The position numbers were made by a program, and so were the translations under genes. The notes under the pieces were generated by a model. That model ran no database searches. It saw only the letters and a list, made by a program, of their open reading frames with translations, and was not told where the DNA came from. From the NCBI GenBank assembly GCA_022823725.1, contig JAJEHL010000026.1, positions 558,001 to 622,000 on the forward strand: 64,000 bases of DNA, given 5' to 3'. Source of the DNA: Candidatus Latescibacterota bacterium. GTDB lineage: Bacteria > Latescibacterota > UBA2968. Shown here in pieces: positions 49,090 through 57,821 of the stretch (positions are counted from its first letter, which is position 1; every line of letters starts with the position of its first letter).

Positions 49090-50538
49090 TTAGTCCATTA
49101 GAGCGCCGAGTTCTTTTTCGACTTCGACGAGTTGTCGCATGTTGTCGAGGAACCAGGGATCAATTTTGGTGGCGTCAAAAATTTCCTGTACAGACAGCCC
49201 GGCGTCATAAGCCGTTTTGAGATAGGCCAATCGCTGCGAGTTGGGTTCGCGCAGGCCGCGTTCAAGGGCTTCGCGCGAGAGGGTGTTGGGGTGAATGTCT
49301 TTGCCGTCGGCACCAAATCCAGCGCGGCCGATTTCGAGAGAGCGCAAGCCTTTTTGCAGTGCTTCTTTAAACGTGCGACCTATGGCCATGGTTTCACCTA
49401 CGGATTTCATTTGTGTACCCAACAGATCAGCGGTTTGGGGAAATTTTTCAAATGTCCAGCGCGGGATTTTGATGACGCAATAGTCGATGGTGGGTTCAAA
49501 TGAGGCGGGTGTTTCGCGCGTGATGTCGTTTTGAATTTCGTCCAGGGTGTATCCAATGGCGAGCTTGGCGGCTATTTTGGCTATGGGAAAGCCCGTGGCT
49601 TTTGAGGCGAGTGCAGAACTGCGGGATACGCGGGGGTTCATTTCTATGACGACGCGCCGGCCCGTGTTGGGATCTACTGCAAATTGGATGTTGGAGCCGC
49701 CGGTTTCTACGCCGATTTCGCGGATGCAGGCGATGGCGTCATCGCGCATTTCCTGATATTCTTTGTCGGTGAGCGTTTGCGCCGGTGCCACGGTGATGGA
49801 GTCGCCCGTGTGTACGCCCATGGGATCGAAGTTTTCTATGGAGCAGATGATGACGACATTGTCGTTTTGATCGCGCATGACTTCAAGTTCGAATTCTTTC
49901 CAGCCAATGATGGACTCTTCTACGAGGATCTCTGTGGTGGGCGATAGGCTGAGGCCGTGTGCAGCAGCGTGTCTGAATTCTTCGATGTTGTACGCGGTGC
50001 CAGCACCTGTGCCACCCAGGGTGTAGGATGGGCGGATGATGGCTGGGAATCCGATATCAGCAGTGATGTCGAGTGCTTCTTTGAGGGTGTAGGCAAATCG
50101 CCCTTTGGGGAAGTCGAGGCCGATTTTATTCATGGCTTTTTGAAAGGCTTCGCGGTTTTCGGCTTTTTCAATGGCGTGAGGTTTTGCGCCGATCATTTCG
50201 ACATCGAATTTTTCGAGTGTTCCCTGTTCGTGCAGGGCCATGGCGGTGTTGAGGCCCGTTTGTCCGCCCAGTGTTGGGAGGAGGGCATCTGGACGTTCTT
50301 TTTCGATGATGGCTGCACATACTTCGGGTGTGACGGGTTCGACATAAGTCTGGTCAGCCATTTCGGGGTCGGTCATGATGGTAGCGGGATTGCTGTTGAC
50401 CAGCACGACTTCGTATCCCTCTTCTTTGAGGGCTTTACAGGCTTGTGTGCCAGAGTAGTCAAATTCGCAGGCTTGTCCGATGACAATGGGACCAGAGCCG
50501 ATGAGCATTATTTTTTTGAGGTCGGTTCGTTTGGGCAT
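49090..50538 (-). CDS. carB: Carbamoyl-phosphate synthase large subunit, N-terminal half (split carB)
   Basis: 482 residues: first ATP-grasp domain ([60 protein letters not shown]) and the start of the oligomerisation domain, ending with [20 protein letters not shown] then stop. This half makes carboxyphosphate and carbamate. The break lies in the linker between halves, so both parts look complete and functional. It is 18 bases after nnr in the same leftward operon. No carA is in view. Confidence 0.93.
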   Translation of the reverse strand: MPKRTDLKKIMLIGSGPIVIGQACEFDYSGTQACKALKEEGYEVVLVNSNPATIMTDPEMADQTYVEPVTPEVCAAIIEKERPDALLPTLGGQTGLNTAMALHEQGTLEKFDVEMIGAKPHAIEKAENREAFQKAMNKIGLDFPKGRFAYTLKEALDITADIGFPAIIRPSYTLGGTGAGTAYNIEEFRHAAAHGLSLSPTTEILVEESIIGWKEFELEVMRDQNDNVVIICSIENFDPMGVHTGDSITVAPAQTLTDKEYQEMRDDAIACIREIGVETGGSNIQFAVDPNTGRRVVIEMNPRVSRSSALASKATGFPIAKIAAKLAIGYTLDEIQNDITRETPASFEPTIDYCVIKIPRWTFEKFPQTADLLGTQMKSVGETMAIGRTFKEALQKGLRSLEIGRAGFGADGKDIHPNTLSREALERGLREPNSQRLAYLKTAYDAGLSVQEIFDATKIDPWFLDNMRQLVEVEKELGALMD

Positions 50539-50556
50539 TGGGAATAGGGTCCAAAA

Positions 50557-52176
50557 TCAGGTGGTGAGGTGCAAATCGAAACAATCTGTGCTATTGCGTA
50601 TCTGGTGAATGGCGGGGGCAAAGTTTTCGATGATGTCACGGGCTATCAGACTTATCTGTCCGGTTTTTTTTGCTGCGATATCAGCGGCGAGGCCGTGGAG
50701 ATAGACGGCTATACATGCAGCGTCTGAGCTTTCGAGCCCCTGACCGATGAGCGCGGCTATGAGGCCCGTTAGTACATCTCCTGTGCCGCCAGTGGCCATT
50801 CCCGGGTTGCCGGTTGGGTTGATGTGCGTTTCGCCTCCTGGCGTTGCGACGATGGTCGGCGCGCCTTTCAGGACGATGGTGGCTTCGACATCGGAAGCGA
50901 ATTTCAGGGCCAGAGCTATGGGGTCGCGCTGTATTTCGGCGATGCTACATCCGGTCAGGCGCGCAAACTCCCCGATGTGCGGGGTGAGTACCAGGGGCGT
51001 CTCGCAGTCGCGGATCGCATCGAGGTCACCGGCGAGGGCGTTGAGTGCGTCGGCGTCGATGACTGCGGGACAAACGCAGTCGCGCACGAGGCGGCGGATG
51101 AGTTCGACGGTTTCCCGATGGGTGCCTAATCCCGGCCCCATGGCGATGCTGTCGGCTGTGCGACAGGTGCGTTGTATTTCGCCCCGGGCACGCAGGGATA
51201 AGCATCTGACTTTTTTTACTTCGGGTAGTGGGTGGGTCATTGCTTCGGTGACTTTGATTTCGAGTATGTCGTTGAGGCTTTTGGGCACGCCGAGTGTGAC
51301 GAGGCCCGCGCCTCCTTTGAGTGCCGAGAGTGCCGAGAGTGCCGCCGCGCCTGTGAGTCCCACGGATCCGGCGAGGATATATACTCTGCCGCAATCTCCT
51401 TTGTGGGCGTCGGGTTCCCGTTGGGGGAGCAGGCGAGCGCAGCGGCGGTTGTCGATCAGGTAGGTGCTGATGCGTTCGCGCTCAATTGCCGAGGGGGGGA
51501 TCCCGATGTCGATGAGGTGCAATTTGCCGCATTGGGTGCGTCCGGGGAAGAAGAAGTGTCCAATGCGAGGCAGTGCAAATGTGACTGTGCAGGTTGCGGT
51601 TGCACAGGGTCCTTCGATTTTGCCCGTGTCGGCGTTGAGTCCAGAGGGTATATCTACGGCGACTATGGGGCATTTGGCGCGGGTGAGTGCGTCTATGAGG
51701 TCGGCGTATATGCCGCGGGGAGGTCCCTGGATACCCGTGCCCAATAGGGCGTCAACGGCGATGTCGGCATTGGTGAGTGCGTTTTGTACTGTTGCGATGC
51801 GGTCAACTGACTGCACAATGTCCGGGGGCAGTCGGTTGAGGTTGGTTTTTGCATCGCCTGTTATTTCGCTGGCGGATGTGGCTGTGAATACCTGGACTTT
51901 TGCACCGCTTTGGGCAGCTTGTCTGGCAACGACAAAACCGTCGCCGCCATTATTGCCTTTGCCACACAAGATGACGATATGCCGGTTTAGGAGTTCGCCC
52001 AACAGGTTTTCTACTACCCGGGTTACACCCTGGCCGGCGGCTTCCATAAGTTCAATGCTCGGCACACCACTGTCAATTGCCCGACGGTCAATGGATGCCA
52101 TCTGGGAGCCGGTGATAAGCTCAGTCATAGGGGAGGGTGCGAGGTCGTGTACGCGGTATGAAATTTTCTGGGCCAT
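50557..52176 (-). CDS. nnr: Bifunctional NAD(P)H-hydrate epimerase/dehydratase
   Basis: 539 residues. The N-terminal epimerase (YjeF_N) has SIELMEAAGQGV, VILCGKGNNGGDGFVVARQA and DALLGTGIQGPPRG. The C-terminal dehydratase (ribokinase-like) has KGDCGRVYILAGSVGLTGAA, AMGPGLGTHRETVEL, LVLTPHIGEFARL, VLKGAPTIVATP and the catalytic NPGMATGGTGDVLTGLIAAL. It repairs damaged NAD(P)H hydrates. Start: ATG 52176 is kept, though ATG 52128 (MTELITGSQM) is nearer to the usual family beginning. First gene of the nnr-carB-TPR/TonB-pyrK operon. Confidence 0.93.
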   Translation of the reverse strand: MAQKISYRVHDLAPSPMTELITGSQMASIDRRAIDSGVPSIELMEAAGQGVTRVVENLLGELLNRHIVILCGKGNNGGDGFVVARQAAQSGAKVQVFTATSASEITGDAKTNLNRLPPDIVQSVDRIATVQNALTNADIAVDALLGTGIQGPPRGIYADLIDALTRAKCPIVAVDIPSGLNADTGKIEGPCATATCTVTFALPRIGHFFFPGRTQCGKLHLIDIGIPPSAIERERISTYLIDNRRCARLLPQREPDAHKGDCGRVYILAGSVGLTGAAALSALSALKGGAGLVTLGVPKSLNDILEIKVTEAMTHPLPEVKKVRCLSLRARGEIQRTCRTADSIAMGPGLGTHRETVELIRRLVRDCVCPAVIDADALNALAGDLDAIRDCETPLVLTPHIGEFARLTGCSIAEIQRDPIALALKFASDVEATIVLKGAPTIVATPGGETHINPTGNPGMATGGTGDVLTGLIAALIGQGLESSDAACIAVYLHGLAADIAAKKTGQISLIARDIIENFAPAIHQIRNSTDCFDLHLTT

Positions 52177-52318
52177 GTTGCTGTTTTGTGCCTAAAAATA
52201 CAGGAAGGGCACGGGCAACGCAAATTCTTTTTTGGTGGATGTGGTCATTGAGTATTTGTTTGCTAAATAGAGGAAAAACAAAGTTTAAGTGTGTTTAAGT
52301 TGCGTTGATACAAACCGC

Positions 52319-52347
52319 TTGACACAGATGGTGCGCTTGTCTATACT
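52319..52347 (+). promoter_or_regulatory. Strong sigma-70 promoter for tRNA-Ser
   Basis: TTGACA (52319-52324), exactly 17 bases, TATACT (52342-52347). The tRNA starts 13 bases after the -10. Confidence 0.8.
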
Positions 52348-52360
52348 TTTCGGATGATGC

Positions 52361-52448
52361 GGTGGGGTGCGAGAGCGGTCGAATCGGGCGGTCTTGAAAA
52401 CCGTTGACCTTCACGGGTCCGTGGGTTCGAATCCCACCCCCACCGCCA
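52361..52448 (+). tRNA. tRNA-Ser (anticodon UGA)
   Basis: 88 bases. Acceptor GGTGGGG pairs with CCCCACC, followed by G and encoded CCA. Anticodon loop CTTGAAA gives UGA (reads UCA). A long variable arm (TGACCTTCACGGGTCC region) and T loop GTTCGAATC confirm a class II serine tRNA. It is an ordinary Ser tRNA, not tRNA-Sec, which has an anticodon UCA. Confidence 0.95.
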
Positions 52449-52501
52449 TATTAAGTTTGAAGTGAGAAGTTTGAAGGGTAAGGGAAATCCTTTTCTCGAT
52501 T

Positions 52502-52564
52502 TCGTCATCGCGGCATGGTCCCCTGCTTAAAGCATGCAGGGGCATGCTTGAGCCGCGATCCAGC
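52502..52564. repeat. Interspersed palindromic repeat family A, expanded copy
   Basis: CGTCATCGCGGCATGG, an inner hairpin CCCCTGC…GCAGGGG, then CATGCTTGAGCCGCGATCCAG. The outer arms match the copies at 26026, 26919 and 42084; the inner hairpin is specific to this copy. It lies between the two tRNA-Ser genes. Confidence 0.8.
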
Positions 52565-52624
52565 TTTATTTACCTTGCATTTACATACGTCCTTTGTTAC
52601 TTTTCGGCGGTTCTTTTTTCAAGC

Positions 52625-52716
<92 letters not shown>

Positions 52717-52749
52717 AAAAATAAGCGGTTAATTCACAGGTCTTTTTAG

Positions 52750-54171
52750 ATGTCAGACACGGTTTTGCGTTTCGCGCCGTCTCCCACAGGTGGGTTTCAT
52801 GTGGGGAATGCGCGAACGGCGATTTTTAATCATCTTTACGCGAAGCACTATAAGGCAAAGTTGTTGTTGCGCGTGGAAGATACGGATCGAGAGCGTTTTA
52901 CAGAGTCGTCGCTTCAGACGATTCTGGACGGTTTGAACTGGCTCGGTGTTGATTTTGACGCCGAGCCAGTGTTTCAGTCGCGCAATGCCGAGGCGCATAA
53001 GCAAGCTGCCGTGCGTCTGGTGGAGACGGGTCATGCGTATTACGGCTATGAGACTGCCGAGGAGCTTGACGCGATGCGCCGGCAGGCGCAGGTCGAGAAG
53101 CGGCGCGTGCGCTACAATCGGGATTTGACACTGGAACAGCAAGCGGCTTATGAGGCTGAGGGACGGCCAAAGGTTGTGCGGTTTAAGGTGCCTGCGGGTG
53201 AGACGGTCTGGCACGATCGCATTCGGGGTGTGCAGCGGTGGGATAATGCCGAGGTGGAAGATTTTGTTTTGTTGCGGCCCGATGGGTCCCCTGTATATAA
53301 TCTCGCGGTGGTGGTGGATGATCACAATATGGGTGTGAATCTGGTGTTGCGGTCTGCTGATCATTTGTCTAATACACCGAAGCAGATTATGCTGTTTGAG
53401 GCGCTTTCGTGGATGGTGCCGGAGTATGGGCATTCGACGCTGATTTTGGGTCCCGATGGCAGTAAGTTGTCAAAGCGCCATGGTGCGACGACGATTTCGG
53501 AGTATCGGGAGCGGGGTTTTTTGTCGGATGCGATGTTCAATTATCTCGCGCTGTTGGGATGGGCGCCCGGGGATGAGCGCGAGGTGTTTGCGCGAGATGA
53601 GTTGACCGGGGCGTTTTCGGTTGAGGGGTTGCTCAAGAGAGACGCGATTTTTGACGAGAAGAAGCTGGTCTGGCTCAATGGCGAGCAGATGCGTCTTCGC
53701 CCGGTGAGCGCGGTTCTGGATGATGCGATACCGATTTGGATTGCGGAGGGTTGGCTTGCACAGGCAGAGGCTTCTGAGCGGCGGGATGAGTTGATGAGGA
53801 TTGCGGCGTTGTTGCAGCCGCGGTTGCATACGCTTGAGGATTTGAAGCATACGGGTTATTTTTTTGTGGATCCGGTGTCGTATGATGCAAAGACGGCTAA
53901 GAAGAACTGGAAGACGGATACGCCCGAGCGCGTTGGGATGATGATTGAGCGTTTGGAGGATTTGGATTCGTTTGGTGAGGGCGATATCGAGGGTGTGACG
54001 CGCACGCTATCTGGTGAACTGGGGATTTCGGCTTCCAGGCTTATTCATCCAACGCGGCTCGCGCTTTGTGGCGTTGGGTTTGGGCCGGGGTTGTTTGAAC
54101 TGATGGCTGTGCTCGGGCGGGAGACGTGTATTCGTCGGCTGAAGAAGGCACTGGAGGTTTTGGGGGCGTGA
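52750..54171 (+). CDS. gltX: Glutamyl-tRNA synthetase
   Basis: 473 residues, the usual bacterial length. The HIGH-like motif is FAPSPTGGFHVGNARTA, and the KMSKS-like loop is GSKLSKRHGATTI; RVEDTDRERF and YNLAVVVDDHNMGVN are typical GluRS words, and the C-terminal helical anticodon-binding domain is present. It charges tRNA-Glu. A serine tRNA lies 33 bases upstream and tRNA-Gln 37 bases downstream, so the enzyme may be co-transcribed with tRNAs. Whether it also mischarges tRNA-Gln is open. Confidence 0.95.
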   Translation: MSDTVLRFAPSPTGGFHVGNARTAIFNHLYAKHYKAKLLLRVEDTDRERFTESSLQTILDGLNWLGVDFDAEPVFQSRNAEAHKQAAVRLVETGHAYYGYETAEELDAMRRQAQVEKRRVRYNRDLTLEQQAAYEAEGRPKVVRFKVPAGETVWHDRIRGVQRWDNAEVEDFVLLRPDGSPVYNLAVVVDDHNMGVNLVLRSADHLSNTPKQIMLFEALSWMVPEYGHSTLILGPDGSKLSKRHGATTISEYRERGFLSDAMFNYLALLGWAPGDEREVFARDELTGAFSVEGLLKRDAIFDEKKLVWLNGEQMRLRPVSAVLDDAIPIWIAEGWLAQAEASERRDELMRIAALLQPRLHTLEDLKHTGYFFVDPVSYDAKTAKKNWKTDTPERVGMMIERLEDLDSFGEGDIEGVTRTLSGELGISASRLIHPTRLALCGVGFGPGLFELMAVLGRETCIRRLKKALEVLGA

Positions 54172-54208
54172 TGGTGCGTGCTATCCCGAAATTTTAATTA
54201 TATATTTT

Positions 54209-54282
54209 TGCCCCCTCGTCTAATGGCAAGACATGCGGCTCTGGACCGTAGAATCGGGGTTCGAATCCCTGGGGGGCAACCA
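54209..54282 (+). tRNA. tRNA-Gln (anticodon CUG)
   Basis: 74 bases. Acceptor TGCCCCC/GGGGGCA, A discriminator and encoded CCA. D arm CGTCTAATGGCAAGAC; anticodon stem TGCGG/CCGTA with loop CTCTGGA gives CUG (reads CAG); T loop GTTCGAATC. The gene lies directly after gltX and before a strong terminator. Confidence 0.93.
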
Positions 54283-54293
54283 ACTATATCTTC

Positions 54294-54340
54294 AAAGGCC
54301 GTAAGTTTTTGCTGTAAATGTACAGCACTTACGGCCTTTT
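54294..54340 (+). terminator. Rho-independent terminator of the gltX-tRNA-Gln unit
   Basis: AAAGGCCGTAAGT pairs with ACTTACGGCCTTT; an inner hairpin GCTGTAAATGTACAGC sits in the loop; TTTTGTTTTT follows. Confidence 0.9.
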
Positions 54341-54677
54341 GTTTTTCATGGTTTTGTTAAATAAAAAATGAGGGGACGGCAGGGAGGGATACCATTTACC
54401 TTGCCGCCCCCGAAGACCGAGCCTGAAGTGAAGGGATATCTCGGCCCGGTCGTTGTGTTCATGGGGATCTGTATTAAAGCTGATCGAACACTTAGACGGG
54501 CTGCAAGTGCTTTTGGTGTCAAATTTCGAGGGAAAAAATGGATCCTGGTACAAAAATATGGAGCGGTATAAAAAAGCTGAGTATTTATGGGATTTTTCCA
54601 CTAAATTATACTGCCAGCAATTCTCGTGTGATATGTGGCATGAATGATTCCTTTTCCATCCTTTTTGGAGATTTCCT
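54341..54677. other. Gap without supported gene
   Basis: About 330 bases. A 67-codon + frame starting at 54368 shows no family and no ribosome binding site, and its composition is mixed. I see no RNA gene. The end (TTTGGAGATTTCC) is the ribosome site of the next gene. Confidence 0.45.
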
Positions 54678-55019
54678 ATGATTTACGACATGCGGACCTA
54701 TGACCTGAATCCCGGTGCTTTGCAAGCCTATATGGATGCGGTGCGTGAGGTAGCGCTTCCTCTGCGCGAGGATTATGGTATCAAACTTGCCGGGTGGTAT
54801 TATACCGATATTGGAAAATTAAATCGCGTGGTTCACATCTGGGCGTATCGCGATTATACCCATTTTGATCAGGCGCGGCAGGCGGTGCGCAGCGATCCTC
54901 GATGGGTTAATGACTATCTGCCCCGCGTCAAAGGGCTTGTGGCTCGCCAGCAAGATCAAATTATGCTCGCGTCTGATTTTTTCGAGGCCAGGATTCCGGC
55001 TCTGTCGGAAGATGCATGA
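54678..55019 (+). CDS. NIPSNAP-family protein
   Basis: 113 residues; SD TTGGAGA before ATG. The protein is one dimeric ferredoxin-like alpha/beta barrel domain of NIPSNAP type: MIYDMRTYDLNPGALQAYMD, KLAGWYYTDIGKLNRVVHIW and RSDPRWVNDYLPRV. The family's biochemical role is unsettled; bacterial copies are often beside dehydrogenase and sugar genes. It stands alone and ends in a terminator. Confidence 0.88.
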   Translation: MIYDMRTYDLNPGALQAYMDAVREVALPLREDYGIKLAGWYYTDIGKLNRVVHIWAYRDYTHFDQARQAVRSDPRWVNDYLPRVKGLVARQQDQIMLASDFFEARIPALSEDA

Positions 55020-55046
55020 TCCCATTTTATTTTGTCGTAAAAAAAG

Positions 55047-55084
55047 AACGGGTAGAGAGTATTGCAATTCTCTACCCGTTTCCT
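55047..55084. terminator. Bidirectional terminator, copy 1
   Basis: AACGGGTAGAGA / TCTCTACCCGTT with ten-base loop and flanking A and T runs, between convergent genes. The same stem recurs at 56685. Confidence 0.88.
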
Positions 55085-55116
55085 TTTTGCTTGGGAGATT
55101 GATTAGTCAGGCAATG

Positions 55117-56070
55117 TCAGTCGTCATCTTTGCTCGGGATGTTGAGGCGGAATAACACGGGGTGGTGATCCGAGTAGTGCTGTGCAAATAGATTCCCATT
55201 GTACGGGTCGCCGGGATAGGTTTCGGAGCCTCGCCAGGTATCGCGCATCTGGTCGATGAGGTTGATGACTTGAAAGTCAAATTTTTCATCTATTTCGTCG
55301 AACTTAGCCGGGCGGTACATGACGTGGTCATAGGGTTTGCTGCTTTTGACCGATGTGTTCGTTTTTCGGCATTCGTCGTTGAGCGATACAAATCCCCGCG
55401 GTGTTGCTGCTTTAAGTTCCGCGGCGTTTTCGATGTTCATATCCCCTACGATGTAGAAGTCCTGCTCTTGCGCGTCATTGAGATCGATCCACTGGACGAT
55501 ACTCAAAAGTTCGGCTTTGCGTTCTTTTTTCTTGTTTTTGCCAGGGGATAAGTGGACGTTGATGACGACGAAGTCCATTTTGCCATCTATAGTGCGGAAG
55601 CTGTGGGCGTGCGGTACGCGCGGATATACGGGATGGGCAGAGCGGTCTTTTGCGAGGAATCCATTGGGTAGGTCATTGGCGATGGTCAGTTTGTCGGGTT
55701 TGTAAAAGACTGCGGACCATTCGGTGCTCGATCCTCTGTTGTGGATGTTTTCGCCTCTTCCCGTGTCTTCACAAGATAGGGAGAATTCAAAGCCCTGTGC
55801 GCTCATGGCGTCGAAGAATGCATCGGCTTCAAGGTCTTCACTATAGGGTGTGCCATCGCAGTATTGACCGTTATCGGGTGGGGCGACGAGTTCCTGGACG
55901 ACGACCAGGTCGTATTTTCCGACCAATCGGGCAAGTGCTTCGTTGTTCTTCTTTTTGTATAGACCGACGAATTTGATGTTGAAAGAACAGACTGTGATTT
56001 GTTGGTCAGAGACTCGTGGTTGGCAACCGAATAATAACAGTAGAATAAAAAATAAAAAATATCTTTTCAT
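55117..56070 (-). CDS. Endonuclease/exonuclease/phosphatase-family lipoprotein
   Basis: 317 residues from ATG 56070. Lipobox LLLLFGC (Cys16) predicts a membrane-anchored lipoprotein. The DNase I-like fold is intact: ITVCSFNIKF (Asn), VVVQELVAP (metal-binding Glu), VVINVHLSPG (His), YIVGDMNIE (Asp, Asn) and QHYSDHHPVLF (Asp-His). Such enzymes hydrolyse nucleic acids or phospholipids; the exported location suggests nucleotide scavenging. It follows the HEAT-like gene in the same direction. Confidence 0.85.
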   Translation of the reverse strand: MKRYFLFFILLLLFGCQPRVSDQQITVCSFNIKFVGLYKKKNNEALARLVGKYDLVVVQELVAPPDNGQYCDGTPYSEDLEADAFFDAMSAQGFEFSLSCEDTGRGENIHNRGSSTEWSAVFYKPDKLTIANDLPNGFLAKDRSAHPVYPRVPHAHSFRTIDGKMDFVVINVHLSPGKNKKKERKAELLSIVQWIDLNDAQEQDFYIVGDMNIENAAELKAATPRGFVSLNDECRKTNTSVKSSKPYDHVMYRPAKFDEIDEKFDFQVINLIDQMRDTWRGSETYPGDPYNGNLFAQHYSDHHPVLFRLNIPSKDDD

Positions 56071-56145
56071 GGCTTTTCCCGTAAAGCCCGAAATGCAGAA
56101 GCCGTTTTTGATGTAAGAATCTGTAATCCGAGCCAAGAACATCGC

Positions 56146-56592
56146 CTACTCCCCAAGGTCATTGATGACGTCAGAAATATAATCTCGCAACCACAATTCT
56201 GGCTCAGAATGCGATTTCAGAACTGGCAGAATCTCACGGTCGCCCCATAATTCCGCTGCTTGAACGGCGGTATCTCTAATCTCCACATCATCTAAAGCCA
56301 ACGCATCGCGCACGAGTTCGGAACGCCATGAGCTTGTTCCTAAATGTTCCTGGCGACCAAGACAACGCAGAACAGACGCCGCGAAGACCGGTTGCGTATC
56401 ATCTAAGGAAAAGGCTCTCAACCACTCGAGAATGTGCTGGTCTTCTCCAGATTGCAATGCGTGTCCTATCATGTCCTCAGCCTTATGGTGCATACCGTCC
56501 TCAAGAGGCTCGGCTTCAAAGGCTGCGTGCAATTTGTTTGCAAGTCGTGCTTGTTTGCAATCTTCATGTCGCCCATATTTGGGGTGAGTCAT
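56146..56592 (-). CDS. HEAT-like helical repeat protein, unknown function
   Basis: 148 residues from ATG 56592, chosen for its AGAGG ribosome site; ATG 56640 lacks one. The C-terminal part repeats HEAT-like helices (LVRDALALDDVEIRDTAVQA, AELWGDREILPVLKSHSEPE). No catalytic motif or signal peptide. It may be a small scaffold or immunity-type protein; nothing more can be said. Confidence 0.6.
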   Translation of the reverse strand: MTHPKYGRHEDCKQARLANKLHAAFEAEPLEDGMHHKAEDMIGHALQSGEDQHILEWLRAFSLDDTQPVFAASVLRCLGRQEHLGTSSWRSELVRDALALDDVEIRDTAVQAAELWGDREILPVLKSHSEPELWLRDYISDVINDLGE

Positions 56593-56684
56593 GTCGGCCT
56601 CTAATTCTTTAAAATAGAAGGGGAAGTTTACGTAGATCATGCTGGCTATATTAGAACAACAACCGGTTGGATAACTTTAGAAAG

Positions 56685-56722
56685 AAACGGGTAGAGAATT
56701 GTACTGTTCTCTACCCGTTTTA
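56685..56722. terminator. Terminator, copy 2
   Basis: AAACGGGTAGAGAA / TTCTCTACCCGTTT, stem nearly the same as at 55047. It lies upstream of the HEAT-like gene. Leftward of 56860 the sequence reads like the 3' end of a decayed gene (LRGLPEGKWLLELDGQYLI then stop), which this hairpin could once have terminated. Confidence 0.75.
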
Positions 56723-56867
56723 TGTTTTTTAAATCAAATATTGTCCATCCAACTCTAAAAGCCACTTTCCTTCAGGTAATCCTCTCAAACGATGGAATGT
56801 CCTCTGGCTCCTTCCATAGTAGTACGGCGAAGCGGTGTTCCTCTTAGATCAGGTCAGGCTCAGTATG

Positions 56868-57332
56868 TTAGGGGCTTTCAGAGCTTGATTCTCTCTGGCG
56901 AGACTTTTCTATTTCTTCCAAAACCTTCAAAAATTCACGAATGCGAACAATTTTAATGCCGGAATATTCCTTTGGTGGAAAATGTCGGATATTCTTCGTT
57001 ACAAGATAGTCTGCATTTCCCGACACAGCACATTCTAAAAAACGATTATCCAACTGGTCAGTGCAAATATTCAATTCAACTGATGGCTCCACCCAGTCAG
57101 ACTGCAAGCGTAACGTACTCAATACCCGTTCCTTTTCTTTTTGTTTTGAATCGGGGATTAACCAATCTGCTACTGTCCTGTATTCGTTCAAAATGGGTTG
57201 GGAGAGCAACAACTTAAAATAATCGTCTTCTCGGGTCATCCAATTGATGAGTTTTGCAGAAGCGCCCCGATTACTGAGAATCGCTGACATGATATGATTT
57301 GTATCGATTACAACGCGTACAATTCTATCCAT
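56868..57332 (-). CDS. PIN-domain toxin
   Basis: 154 residues. The PIN nuclease acids are visible: D10 in VVIDTNHIMSAIL, E in LSQPILNEYRTVADWL, and D in QLDNRFLECAVSGNADYLVT with KNIRHFP. Members cleave RNA in an Mg-dependent way. It follows its presumed antitoxin after nine bases. The C-terminal tail (SRQRESSSESP) is unstructured. Confidence 0.88.
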   Translation of the reverse strand: MDRIVRVVIDTNHIMSAILSNRGASAKLINWMTREDDYFKLLLSQPILNEYRTVADWLIPDSKQKEKERVLSTLRLQSDWVEPSVELNICTDQLDNRFLECAVSGNADYLVTKNIRHFPPKEYSGIKIVRIREFLKVLEEIEKSRQRESSSESP

Positions 57333-57341
57333 GAGTTGTGT

Positions 57342-57578
57342 CTATAATTTTCGGTACTTTTTTATGGCATCATCAATTGTCTTAGCTTTAATTCCACCTG
57401 TTTGCCGCACTTCAGAACGGATAGATTTGACATTTTCACAGAGTCGTTCTTTCCAGCCGAATTTTTCGTGTAATTTTACGAAGGCCACAATCGCTGCCTG
57501 CAAGTTTCCGTCGTAGTCATCTCTTACAATATCTCGGAAATGTTTTTCGAGACCTTTGGGCAAATCTATAGAAATCAT
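57342..57578 (-). CDS. Antitoxin partner of the PIN toxin
   Basis: 78 residues, MISIDLPKGLEKHFRDIVRD then a helical part with NLQAAIVAFVKLHEKFGW and KTIDDAIKKYRKL. The opening strand plus helices resembles ribbon-helix-helix antitoxins. A perfect 9-bp inverted repeat lies 49 bases upstream of the start. Confidence 0.7.
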   Translation of the reverse strand: MISIDLPKGLEKHFRDIVRDDYDGNLQAAIVAFVKLHEKFGWKERLCENVKSIRSEVRQTGGIKAKTIDDAIKKYRKL

Positions 57579-57626
57579 ATCAACCTCAACTTAAACTGGA
57601 GCCGATTGTCAAACTCGCTCCCCAAG

Positions 57627-57650
57627 CATCTCATCAATTGGGATGAGATG
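57627..57650. promoter_or_regulatory. Inverted repeat, likely operator of the PIN module
   Basis: CATCTCATC-AATTGG-GATGAGATG, nine perfect pairs, in the promoter region of the antitoxin-toxin pair. Confidence 0.5.
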
Positions 57651-57821
57651 GCAAAGGTCAGAAATTGCACGAGGTGTCAGAAGCTGAAATGGGAGACAGG
57701 TTAATTATACCCAGCTAAGGGCGACTCGTCAAGCATGAGGGGTTAGAAAAATACTTGAAGAACAGCTAAATTTTATCGACCTTGCACGCGTGTATATCTG
57801 ATCATTCTGAACAGGAGATTT

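Noticed and set aside
52361-52448. tRNA with anticodon UGA considered as tRNA-Sec
   Set aside because: tRNA-Sec has anticodon UCA and an eight-base acceptor stem; this one has seven pairs and UGA, a normal tRNA-Ser.
54368-54571. 67-codon frame after the tRNA-Gln terminator
   Set aside because: No ribosome site, no recognisable family and no coding-like codon pattern.
56730-56867. Leftward gene remnant ending LRGLPEGKWLLELDGQYLI
   Set aside because: Reads like a gene end in two frames with a shift, but no family is recognisable, so it is only mentioned with the adjacent terminator.
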